Shown here one piece after another: positions 38,382-49,684 of a DNA stretch of 64,000 nucleotides. Source of the DNA: Linepithema humile. Taxonomy: Eukaryota; Arthropoda; Insecta; Hymenoptera; Formicidae. The position numbers and the translations under genes are program-made. The DNA lies in contig NC_090134.1 in NCBI RefSeq assembly GCF_040581485.1, positions 9,114,001-9,178,000 of the forward strand, given 5' to 3'. The notes under the pieces were generated by a model that was not told the origin of the DNA, did not search any database, and saw only the letters and a list, made by a program, of their open reading frames with translations. Position 1 is the stretch's first letter. The number at the start of each line of letters is the position of its first letter.

Positions 38382-39206
38382 AAAATAAAAAGAAGAATGA
38401 ACAAAATAAAAGAAAATTAATTAGAAAGAATTGCGATATATCACACGTTTCAATAAATAAAATATAACTTTATATCAATTGACTCAAATTGATGTCAATA
38501 ATGTGCACTCTAAAAAATCGAAAATTATTTATGCCCCAAAAACTTCTATCTATTTTTATTAACATTAGTAAAACGCTGTCGCAAGGTCATAGCTGTGCTA
38601 TCGTGTCTACAACTACAGAATTCTCTCCAAAACAAAATGTATCTTTGCGTTCACGCATTGAAATGAGTTCTAGAAATGAAAAAAATGAAAAACGCATGCG
38701 TGGTGTTTGTGTAATGCAAGTAATCATCTTTCTTTTGTATAAGAAGAAAACATCTATCAAATTTCTTTTCATGTAAAATTGTTTAATCATATTATTCTTC
38801 CATAAGAAATTTGCTAAATTGAGAGTGTCGGGTCTCATGGTGATATTTTCTAATATTTGTTTTATAATGACTAGAACAATACAGGCACGCGCTATGCGTA
38901 TGCACTTATTATAATAATTTAATAACCGTTTAATATTATTATAATAATAACCTTCGCTGTCAAATTATCAAACTGTCAGAATAATCGAGATAACCAATCA
39001 GCGTCACAGAAAAGATGCGACAATACTTTTGAGACTTTCAAGATTTCGATACATTTGAGTATCGATCTTTCATGCCTTTTTTTAGAGTGGATGGAAAATA
39101 CACGCCAAGGAAAAGAATATTCAATCGATGAATCGAGTGAAGAGGTGGGGATGAACGAACTATTCCCAACTTCTCACCAGTCAGAAGCGTTTCGACGACC
39201 GAAGAG
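38382..39206. other. Spacer between OR-11 and pseudogene OR-12
   Basis: No exon. The usual upstream blocks are present (CGCATGCGTGG near 38694, GGGTCTCATGG near 38830) but are followed by about 225 bp of unrelated sequence (about 38868-39090) inserted between TTTTATAATGA and AAAATACACGCCAAGG. The insert contains TTATTATAATAAT repeats and a CCAATCAGCG motif; no inverted termini were recognised. Confidence 0.55.
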
Positions 39207-39913
39207 GTGAATTGTTAAAAGACTCCGTACTTTGGTCTCAATCGTATTCTTTTGCTCACGATTGGTTTATGGCCATATAAACAATCCACATTTGTTCGGT
39301 TGCAACTAATTTTACTCTACAGCATTCTGATGAGTTTTATTACATTTCAGGTATGTAATTATTTTAAATAATTATTTTAAATAATTTCTTATATCTTGTT
39401 GCTACATAATTTAAAAGCTACTATTTTATTTACAAAAATCTGATATACTTATATTTGAATAAAACTATGTAATATTATATATATTTATTGTAGTGTTATC
39501 ATTATATATCAATCACGTACATATGGATTATATGTACAACAATAATAAAATATGCAAATGCTAATATATGCAGCTCACTAATAAAACATAAACTTGCATT
39601 TTTTGTGTAATATATTGTAATATAATTATTTTCTATAGATTACAGCACTAGTGACTTTAAAGCGTACTCCGCCAATTATCATCGAAGTTTGCTCTAGTGC
39701 ATGTTTCTTCATTCTCTGCATGTTTAATATTTGTAATGGAAACATATAAATTATTTTTAGTTACCACATAGAACAAGCAATGAAAAAAATTAATTTGAAA
39801 ACGAATAGAACGAAAGACGAAAATGTGGTTTATGTGAGGATAGCTTATGCCGTGGATATTCATCGCAAGGCTATGCAGTTGATATCAAAAAATGCATTTA
39901 CAATATATATATA

Positions 39914-40382
39914 CAGGGTGTCCTAAAGTTCGCGGCCCAATCGTCGTGTACAGATAGAGCGGGTCAAACTGAATAAGTAAGTCCTTTACCACTTTGCGAA
40001 ATTTTCAATAATTAATTAGAAAATAATTAATAAAGATCCGCCAATCCGCGCAAGTATTCCCCAAGTGCCGAGCGCGCGGCGAGTAGGACGGTAGGACCCA
40101 CCCAGCATATCTCTATGTCACGCGCCGCTCGTGTGTAGTGTGCATAGCTAACCAAGAGAGCGTCCCTCCCACCGCTCTGCGCTTTGTATTATGCTATGCT
40201 GGGTGGGTCCTACTCGCCGCGCGCTCGGCGCTCGGGGAATACTTGCGCGGATTGGCGGATCTTTATCAATTATTTTCTAATTAATTATTGAAAATTTTGC
40301 AAAGTAGTAAAGGACTTACTTATTCAGTTTGACCCGCTCTATCTGTACACGACGGTTGGGCCGCGAACTTTGGGACACCCTG
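39914..40382. mobile_element. Fold-back MITE-like element (469 bp) in OR-12 intron 5
   Basis: Starts CAGGGTGTCCTAAAGTTCGC and ends with the near-perfect inverse GCGAACTTTGGGACACCCTG, flanked by TA. Arms pair over most of the length around a centre near 40150; both arms contain a GC-rich segment (CGAGCGCGCGGCGAGTAGGA and inverse). Non-coding. Tip shared with the elements at 2956 and 43744. Confidence 0.88.
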
Positions 40383-40406
40383 TATATATATATACATATA
40401 TTGTAT

Positions 40407-40605
40407 ATAACTATTTACTAATAACTATTTTATTAACTATCTTTGTAGTTGCATCCTGGATTAAAGTTTTAATAAAATTTTTTAATAAATTTATTTAAAG
40501 TAACAAATTTTGTATTACTCATAATTTAATATTTTTACTAAAAATTTAATTAAAACTTCAATCCAGGATGCAACCACAAAGATAGTTAATAAAATAGTTA
40601 TAGTT
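40407..40605. repeat. Inverted duplication of native intron 5 sequence
   Basis: CTATCTTTGTAGTTGCATCC and AAAGTTTTAAT in the left arm are inverted in the right arm (CAATCCAGGATGCAACC, then AAAGATAGTTAAT). The right arm corresponds to ordinary intron 5 sequence of OR-13 (near 45010), so the left arm is a secondary inverted copy, directly beside the fold-back element. Confidence 0.7.
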
Positions 40606-41704
40606 AGTAAAAAATAATAAAATTGTAAAAAAGATGTTATTAGCCAAACGAAAATGTGCACTAATTAATCAAAGTACTAGTGTATTACAATATAGTCCGT
40701 TAAACAATAATATTTTCTTATCTTTGAACGTACATAAAAGTTTTAGTGTCTGCAATTAACACACGTATGTCCTTATTCGTCATGACGGCAGTGATCTCCG
40801 CAAGTCTCAATCTTTTTCGAGTAAACTTTGTTTTCTGTTATTATATTTATCTTTAAATAAATATAATAAAAGTACACATAATACATTTTTATATTTATTA
40901 AAACATTTAAAAAATTACTTCATTAACAGATTATTTGCATAAATTAGATTTGCTGTATAGTATAAAAACATAAAACATGATACAAATTGTAAGACATGTA
41001 GAATTATAATTACTATAATAAATCTGCGAAAATATTAATTATTAGTAAATTATATAACTGGTTACTTAACTGGCTACTTAATTACATAACTGGTATACCA
41101 GATTTTTCAGGAGTTAAACTCTGGATTTGATATAAAAAATGTATATTTCCTTGTATACTTCTATCTGCCATCTATCTGTATCTATTTTGTGGCAATGCTA
41201 TGTCACAAAAAGTTATGGATCATAATAATTACATATTTGTGACTGCGTAAGAAAAATTTTCACATATGATACTTTAATGTTAAAATTTTTCTAGTAAAAA
41301 GTAAAGTTAATGTTTATGTAAATATATTTATATCAATTAAAAAATAAATATCGTAAAACAAATACGTACGTTATTCACGAATCTTACTCGCGTGCAATTT
41401 TATTTATTTGTTGTTTAGTTATTATTTCGTAAGTACAACATTAAGTGGTACATAGCTCCTTTACATATACAAAGATTGTTACTTTTCCTGCTGCAGAGAG
41501 GCACAAAACGCTATTACGTGATGCTTGCTGGATTATTTGTGGAATGTCTTGAGGATTTCGGAACGGTAAAAATTATATCATGTATCACAATGTCTTTTAT
41601 GTAACGTACTATAATTTTACCACACTAGATAATTTTGTTTATTGCAATTGATAACCGCATCGGTCTCTTACTTTACCTTTATTTATTCTACAAGCCGTAC
41701 CTAA

Positions 41705-42745
41705 ATAAAAAATAAATGTAGAAATAAAATAAAAAATATTAGTAAAAAACTACGATATATCAGACGTCATAATAAATAAAACAGCGCTCGGAATTAGTTG
41801 CACATTTCGGGCCGATTTCCGAGACGACGCCTCCTGTTCCCCCACTACCGCTCGGCCGCTGGCGGCCGAGCCGTCGATAGCTCTGGCGCAGGAGCGTTTT
41901 ATATAAGAAATAGGCTGGGTTATTGAGGCACCTCTCAGAAAATAGTAATATTTTCTTTGCTACATAAATAATGTTTATTTTCATTAATAATTAAATATAT
42001 ATATATATATTATGTATTAATAAAAATAAACATTATTTATGTAGTGAAGAAAATGTTACGATTTCCCGAAAGATGCCTAAACAATCCAGCCTATTTCTAA
42101 TATAAAACGCTCCTGAGCCAGAGCTATCGGCGGCTCGGCCGCCAGCGGCCGAGCGGTAGTGGGGGAGCAGGAGGCGTTGTCTCGGAAATCGGCCCGAAAT
42201 GTGCAACTAATTCCGAGCGCTGAAATAGAACATAACACAAAATCAATTGACTCACATTGATTTCAATGATGCGCACATTAAATAATCAAAAATTATTCAC
42301 GACCTGAAACTTTTGTCTGTTTCTATTAACGTATTAGTGAAACACTATGAGACTGTCCTGGTTGTTCTATCGTATTTATTGCTACTCCTCTTCAAAACGA
42401 AATATATCTTTCGTGCTCACGCAATGAAATAAATTCTGGAACTGATAAAGGTGAGAAACGCATGCGCAGCGTTTGTACAAGTAGTCGTCTTTATTTCTTT
42501 TTTTTTATGAGAAGAAGACATCTGTAAAATTTTTTTTCATATTAAATCGATTGCTTAATTATACTGCTCTTCCATAAGAAATTTGCTAAATTGCATGTCT
42601 GATTTCACCATGGTATTTTCTAATATTAGTTTTATAATAAAATTTACGCCAAGGGAATGAATATTCAATCGATGAGTGAGAAGGAGGGGATGAGCGAACT
42701 ATTCCCAACTTCTTACCAGTCATATGCGTTTCGACGACCGAAGAG
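41705..42745 (+). promoter_or_regulatory. Spacer and 5' flank of OR-13, with inserted hairpin element
   Basis: The first part is the 3' flank of OR-12, interrupted by the element at 41782-42222. The rest is the usual 5' flank, with CGCATGCGCAGC at 42459-42470, a diverged core TCTGATTTCACCATGG near 42600 and the CCAAGGGAATGAATATT and TCAATCGATGAG blocks before the ATG at 42746. Confidence 0.5.
41782..42222. mobile_element. Fold-back element (441 bp) between OR-12 and OR-13
   Basis: Starts CAGCGCTCGGAATTAGTTGC and ends with its exact inverse GCAACTAATTCCGAGCGCTG. The arms contain a GC-rich part (GGCCGCTGGCGGCCGAG) and meet around a TATATATA centre near 42000. Flanking AAATAAAA and AAATAGAA may be an imperfect 8-bp target duplication. 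No coding capacity; family unknown. Confidence 0.82.
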
Positions 42746-45700
42746 ATGAGTTGTTTAAAGACTCGGTACTTTAATCTCAATCGTATTCTTTTGCTCACAA
42801 TTGATTTATGGCCATACAAACAATCCATATTTGTTCGATTGCAACTGATTTTCCTGTACATTATTCTGATTAGTTTCATTATATTTCAGGTCTGTAATTA
42901 ATTTAAATAACTTTTTTAAATTTTGTTACTATATAATTTAATAGCTACTCTTTTATTATTTACGAACCCTGATATGCTTATATTTGAATAAAACTATGTA
43001 ACATTACAAATATTTATTGTAGTGTTATTATTATATATCAATCACATACATACGAATAACATCTTCAATAATTATAGAATATGCAATTGCTAATATATGC
43101 AGGTCGCTAATAAAATATAAACTCGCATCTTTTTTAAATATATTGTAATATAATTATTTTCTGTAGTTTACAGCACTTGTGAGTTTAAAGTGCACTCCGG
43201 AAATTGTTATTGAAGTTTGCTCTAGTGCATTTTTCTTCATTCTCTGCATGTTACAATACAACGCATTCACTTTTAATTTAGGAGTTGTAAGTAAACAGAT
43301 TCTTATTCCTTTAAATAAGTATGTCATACATGTTTGTGCCAAATCTCGCAAAACAAATAACATGAAAAATTATTGAAATAACAGGTGAAGGATTTATTAG
43401 AAATACTTCAGCATATATACAATGAGCTCAGAGATGAGGGCAAAGTTGCTATTATTGAAAAATATTGGGTTATCGGAAGCTACTATAATGGCGTACTTAC
43501 ACGTAAAGCAATTCTTCAATAACTTTTATTTAAAATATATATAATTTTTATTTTAAATGGAATAATGAGTGCTACAGAAACAAATTTTGAATGATATAAG
43601 ACTACTATATTTTAATTTTTGATTTTGTGATTGCATAAATAGAAAAAATAATAATACCTCTGCGCAGCAGTAGAGTTTCATATTGGTAGAGTAATATATG
43701 TTTGAAATCAAAATACGTTTAATCTTACTATCTTATGTTTATACTGGGTGTCCTTAAAATTTTTACAAAGCGCTCGTGTGCAAATAGAGCGGACTAAATT
43801 GAGTCGAAAAGTTCTGTACCATTTTGCAATTTTCGCAACAGTTAACGAGTTGTTAATTACTAAAGATCGAATAAGCGCGTATCCGTCCAGCCTACCGCCG
43901 AATGCAAGCGCGCGGCGAGATACAATGAAAAACGGGAGACAATCATATCTCAGAGCGGGCTTTGCCGCTTGTAGTAAACAACTCTTCGCGCGCCTAGCGA
44001 CTATGATCGCTGGGCGGTTGTATCTCGCCGCGCGCTTCTAATCGGTGGTAGTCTGGGCGGATATGCGCTTATTTGGCGATTAGTAATTAATAACTCGTTA
44101 ACTGCGAAAATTCCAAGTGGTACAGGACTTTTCGATTCAGTTTAGTTCGTTCTATAGCACACGAGCGCTTTGTCAAAATTTCAGGGACACCCTGTACATA
44201 TTTTGAAATATTCTTAAGCAATTATTTATTAAATATTGCTAAACATTGCTGTTTTTTTTAAATTGTCTTTTAGTGCTATCGTTGTTAGCTTGTATCGCAC
44301 CTTCAATTTTGCCGCGTATTATGTATGCTGTATCTTTTACAAATAAATCTCAATCGCCTTCAATGCAGATAATAACGGAATACTTTATCGATAAAGAAAA
44401 GTATTCTTATTTAATTATGTTACACACAAATGCAGCATTTTTCGTAGCAATAGCTGTGATACTAGCGACAGGATCAATGATTATAATGCATTTCATACAT
44501 GTCTGTGGAATGTTTCAAATTGCCAGGTAAGAAAAACATTATAATAATACAATATAATGTAAAAGTTATATTGTGAATGGAATTTGTTTCTTCATATAAA
44601 AATACTTCAAAAAAACTATTATTAATCCATCTTAGAATTTGATCATCTCTCAATGTTAATCTATAGCTAATTGTATATGTAATAAAAATGTGTATAAATT
44701 ATTTTTAGTTACCGTATAGAGCGAGCAATGATAAAAATTAATCTGAAAACATGTAATATGAAAAAAACAAATATAGTTTACACAGGGATAGTTTATACCG
44801 TGGATATGCATCGCAAAGCTATGCAGTTCGTATCAAATAATGCATATATAAAATATATACAGAGAGTGTTTTGTATAATATCGAGACTAACTTAAGGATC
44901 AAATCTTTTCTTGTAAAACTGGAATAAAATTCTTTATAATAAACATATCAAAATAAATTATCAGTAATATAATATTTGTTGCTTTAGACAAATTTATCAA
45001 AAAATTTAATTAAAATTTCAATCCAGAACGCATTCATAAACACAGTTAATGTAAAAGATAATAAAAGTATAAAATTGTAAAGAAAGTTGTCGCGTTAGTC
45101 AAGCAAAAACGTGCACTAATTAATAAAAAAATTTGTTTACTACAATACAAGTAATAATATCTTCTTATTTTTGAAGGTACTTTAACCTTTTAATGTCCAC
45201 AATTAACATGTCTATGTCCTTGTTCTTCATGGCGGCAGTGATCTCCGCAAGTCTCAATCTTTTTCGAGTAAACTTTGTTTTCTGTTATTATATCTATCTT
45301 TAAATAAATATAATAAAATTATACATAATACATTTTTATATTTATTAAAACATTTAAAAGACTACTTCATTAATATTATTAGCATAAATTAGATTTGCTG
45401 TACATTACAAAATATGCAGATTATAAGACACATAGAATTATAATTACTATAATAAATCTGCGAAAAGATTAATTGTTACTATATAATTAATATGTTAGGT
45501 TTTTCAGGAGATAAACTCTGGATTTGACATCAAGAAATGTATATTGCCCTTCTTGTTTTTATCTGCTATTTATGTATACCTATTTTGTGGTAATGCTATG
45601 TCACAAAAAGTTGTGGATCATTATAATAACATATTTGTTGCGGCGTAAGAAAGATTTTCATACATGCTATTTTGATATTAAAATTTTTCTAGTAAACAGC

Positions 45701-46099
45701 AAAATTAATGTATATATAATATTAATTACATCAAATAAGAAATAAAGTCCATAAAACAAATATACAGTTCACGAATCTTATTCGCGTAAAATTAGTTATT
45801 TGTTGTTTAGTCGTATTGTTTCGTAGGTACAACGTTAAGTGGTACATAGCTCCTTTACATATACAAAGGTTGATACTTCTCCTGCTGCAAAGAGGCACCA
45901 AACACTATTACGTGATGCTTGCTGGATTGTTTGTGGCCTAGAGGGTTTTGGAACGGTAAAAATTATACTATGTATCATAATGTACAATATTTTGTGTAAC
46001 GCACTTCAATTTTACCAGACCAAATAATTTTATTTATTGCAGTTGATAAACGCATCGGTATCTTATTTTACCTTCATTTATTCTACAAGCCGTGTATAA
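42746..46099 (+). pseudogene. OR-13: OR with a single 4-bp deletion in exon 8
   Basis: Exons: 42746-42889, 43167-43286, 43385-43502, 44274-44526, 44709-44825, 45177-45267, 45499-45644, 45827-45955 and 46043-46099. Eight exons are clean: N-terminus MSCLKTRYFNLNRILLLTID, exon 4 TEYFIDKEKYS and CGMFQIA, exon 9 SVSYFTFIYSTSRV. Exon 8 is 129 nt instead of 133: ATGC is missing in the segment read as VACLEG in OR-11, giving a frameshift and immediate TAG. The product would lose the end of exon 8 and the last transmembrane segment, which is essential in this family. The exon 1 donor is GTCTGT and the LTIG glycine is Asp. Probably a recent pseudogene or a null allele; a sequencing error is not excluded. 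Confidence 0.85.
43744..44194. mobile_element. Fold-back MITE-like element (451 bp) in OR-13 intron 3
   Basis: Ends CTGGGTGTCCTTAAAATTTT and AAAATTTCAGGGACACCCTG, with TA on both sides. The arms pair imperfectly around about 43970 and contain AGCGCGCGGCGAGA and its inverse. A 97-codon open frame inside (43748-44041) follows from the palindrome and is not a gene. Related at its tips to the element at 39914. Confidence 0.82.
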
Positions 46100-46691
46100 A
46101 AATAATAGTATAAATAAAATAAAAAATATTAATAAAAACACTGCGATATATTTGATATTACAATAAATAAAACACAGCTCCAAATTAATTGACTCAAATT
46201 GATTTTAAAGATAAACACATTAAATAATCAAAAAATTATTTATGTCCCGAAAACTTTTGCCCATTTTTTAAACGTATATCAATGAAACATTGATACCATC
46301 ATAGCTGTCCTATTTATAGTTATAGTATATTTCTCTTCAGAACAAAATATATCTTTCGTGCTCACGCAATGAAATAAATTCTAGAACTGACAAAGGTGAG
46401 AAACGCATGCGCAGCATTTGTATAAGTAGTCGTCTTTTTTTCTTTTTTTTTTATGAGAAGAAGACATCTGTAAAATTTCTTTTCATATTAAATCGATTAC
46501 TTAATCGTATTACTCTTCCATAAGAAATTTGCTAAATTGTATGTCGGATCTCACGGTGGTACTTTCTAATATTAGTTTTATAAAAAATATAAAATAAAAA
46601 GAAAGAATACTCAATCGATGAGCGAGAAGGAGGGGATGAGCAAACTATTCCCAACTTCTTACCTGTCATATGCGTTTCGACGACCGAAGAG
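46100..46691 (+). promoter_or_regulatory. Intergenic region and 5' flank of OR-14
   Basis: A 592-bp spacer, close to the 594 bp of the OR-7 group and clearly homologous to it but diverged. CGCATGCGCAGC is at 46404-46415 and CGGATCTCACGG at 46545-46556, again about 140 bp before the ATG. Confidence 0.55.
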
Positions 46692-49684
46692 ATGAGTTGT
46701 TTAAAGACGCAGTACTTTAGTATCAATCGAATTCTTTTGCTCATGATTGGTTCATGGCCATATAAACAATCTACATTTGTTCGACTGCAACTGATTTTGC
46801 TCTACAGTATTGTGACAAGCTTTATTATATTTCAGGTACATTGATGTTTTTAATAATTTTTTAATACTTCGTTATTATATAATCTACAAATTACTATCTC
46901 AATATTTGTGAAAACCTGATATAATTACATTTAAAAAAAATTAGGAAACATTATGTTTATATTTATTTTAATATAATCATTATATATCAATCATACATGT
47001 AAGTTATATATCCAACAGAGAGAGTTACAGAATAGGCAGTTACTAATATAAGCATTTATGTCCACTAATAAAACATAAACGCACATGGTTTCTTTTGGTA
47101 ATAATATGTATTTTAATTATTTGTAGTTTACAGCATTTGTGACTTCAAAGTTTACTCCGGAAATTGTTATCGAAATTTTCTCTAACACATTTTTCTTCAT
47201 TCTCTGCATGTTTCAATATAACGCATTTACTTTTAATTTGAAAATTGTAAGTAAACAGATTATTATTTGTTTAAATAAATATGTCATACATGTTGTGCCA
47301 AATCTTACAAATCAAATGGCATTAAAATTATTTAAATAATAGATAAAGAATTTATTAGAAATACTTCAGCATATATACGATGAGCTCAGAGATGAGGGCG
47401 AAGTCGCCATTATAGAAAAATATTGGATTATCGCAAGACGCTATGCTGTTGTACTTACAGGTAAAGCAATTCTTTAATGACTTCTATTTAAAACATATAT
47501 AAATTTTAATTTAAATAAAATAATGAGTACTAAATAAGCGTATTTTGGATAGATTGGGACTAGTATATTTTAATTTTCAACTGTATAATATTTTTAAATC
47601 TATTAAAATCTACGTAAAGAAAAAATAATATAAATAAACATCTCTATTCAGTATTCATATTCATCAAGCAATGTGTCCGAGATCAAAATACGTTCATTTT
47701 TTCCAGTTTGTTTCTATTTCTAACGTCGTTTAAGATATACAAGTACATGAATTGGATGTAAAATAAATAAATAAATAATTATTTAATTATTTAAACAATT
47801 GAAAATTTTTGATAATTACAAAGCAATGGTTTAATAAATATTACTAAATATCGCTGTTTTTTAAAATTGTGTTTTAGTGCTTGCGTCATTTGGTTGTATC
47901 GCGCTCTTAATTTTGCCGCATATTATGTATGCTGTATCTCTTACGAATGAATCTCAATCATTTTCGCTACTCATAATTACGGAGTACTTTATAGACAAAG
48001 AAAGATATTCGTATTTAATTGTACTACACGCAAATGCTGCAATTTGCATAGTAATAACCGCAATACTAGCGACAGGATCAATGATTATCATGTATTTCCA
48101 GCATGCCTGCGGAATGTTTAAAATTGCTAGGTAAGAAAAATATTATTATAAATTGTAAAAAATAAATTGCAAATAAAATTAGTTTCTTTACACAAAAATA
48201 CTTCAAAAACACTATTATTAATGCATCTCGGAATTTTGTCATGTCTCAATGTTAGTCTAAAGTTAAATATAATATATACGTAATGGAATATACAAATTAT
48301 TTCTAGTTACCGCATAGAGCAAGCAATGATGAAAATTAATCTGGAAACGAATACAAAAAACACAAATATGGTTTATATAGGGATAGTTTATGCCGTGGAT
48401 ATGCATCGCAAAGCTATGCAGTTAGTATCAAATCATGCATGTATAAAAAATATATAAAGTGTTTCGCATAATATCAATATTCGCTAAAAAAAAAAAGTTT
48501 TTTTCTTAAAAAAATATCAAGAGCATTATTAAATTATGAGTAATAAAATACTCATAGATGTAGTACAAACTGAATAAATTTATTTAACTGAAACTTGAAT
48601 TCAGAATGTACCCATAAACATAGTTGACATAAAAAAAAATGAAATTGTAAAGATGTCGTTAGTCACAATGTCACTAGTTAATAAAAAAATTTATTTAATT
48701 CAGCCAAGTAATAGCATTTTCTTATTTTTGAAGGTTCGTAAATCTTTTAATGTCTACAATTAACATATCTATGGCCTTATTCGCCGTGGCGTCAGTGATA
48801 TGCGCGAGCCTTAATCTTTTTCGAGTAAATTTTGTTTTCTGTTATTAAAACTAATTTCAAATATAAGTACAAGTTACATAATACGTTAATAATTATATAA
48901 TATATTTCATATTTATTAAACATTAAAAGATTATTTTATTAATAAATTATTGGAATAAATAATATTTGCTGTACACGTTAGAATCTATGATATTGATTAT
49001 AAAACATATAGAATTATGATTAATGAATCTGCAAAAATATTAATAATTTTTATATAATTAGTATGTCAGATTTTTCAGGAAGTAAACTGTGGATTCAATA
49101 TCAAGAAAATGTCACTGCCTATAGTGTTTCTATGTGCCATCTATGTGTACCTATTTTGTGCTAATCTCATGGGACAGATAATTATGGACCATAATAATGA
49201 CATATTTGTTACTGCGTAAGAAAAATTTTTACTCATGATACTTTAATATTAAAATTTTCTCAATAAAAAGTAAAGTTAATGTTTATATAATATTTAAATA
49301 AAATAAGGAATAAATTAAAAATACGATACAATTAAAAACAGATATGCGTACATTATTCACGAATTTTACGCGCATCAAATTATTTATTTGTTGTTTAGTT
49401 ATTGTTTCATAGGTACAACGTTAAATGGTATGTAGCTTCCTTACATATACAAAGATTGATACTTTTTTTGCTGCAAAGAGGCACAAAACGTTTTCACCTG
49501 ATTATTGCTGGAATGTTTGTAGGATGCTTTGAGGGCTTCGCAACGGTAAAATTTATACTATGTATCAATGTATTTTACGTAGTGTACTTTAATTTCACTA
49601 GAAAAATGTCATTTATTACAGCTAACGACCGCATCAATATCTTACTTTACCGTCATTTATTCTACAAGCCAATCTACAAAGTAA
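46692..49684 (+). CDS. OR-14: intact 9-exon odorant receptor, 393 aa
   Basis: Exons: 46692-46835, 47127-47246, 47343-47460, 47878-48130, 48307-48420, 48734-48824, 49070-49215, 49413-49545 and 49622-49684 (TAA). Open throughout, with GT-AG introns. N-terminus MSCLKTQYFSINRILLLMIG. Exon 4 has TEYFIDKERYSY and CGMFKIA, exon 8 RLILFLLQRGTKRFHLIIAG, exon 9 LTTASISYFTVIYSTSQSTK, slightly longer than in most paralogues. Exons 1-7 are close to OR-13, while exons 8-9 resemble OR-5. The decayed OR-16 is a copy of this gene. Role: Orco-dependent odorant receptor. Confidence 0.93.

Larger units (their letters stand above)
39207..41704 (+). pseudogene. OR-12: heavily damaged OR pseudogene
   Basis: Remnants: exon 1 at 39207-39350, partial exon 2 at 39639-39724, exon 5 at 39761-39877, exon 6 at 40730-40820, exon 7 at 41102-41246, exon 8 at 41433-41565 and exon 9 at 41648-41704. 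The start is GTG instead of ATG and codon 4 is TAA. A deletion fuses exon 2 to intron 4, removing the rest of exon 2 and exons 3 and 4. The exon 6 acceptor is AC, exon 7 lacks one base (frameshift to TGA), the exon 8 acceptor is displaced by one base, and the exon 9 acceptor is CAA. Intron 5 contains a fold-back element and an inverted duplication. Clearly non-functional; sequence closest to OR-13. Confidence 0.94.

Noticed and set aside
41760..41984. Antisense 74-codon frame rich in Gly and Arg
   Set aside because: It lies inside the GC-rich arm of a fold-back element with an inverse copy nearby.
43748..44041. 97-codon frame with Ala/Arg-rich sequence
   Set aside because: It lies within a palindromic MITE-like element; length follows from the locally higher GC content.
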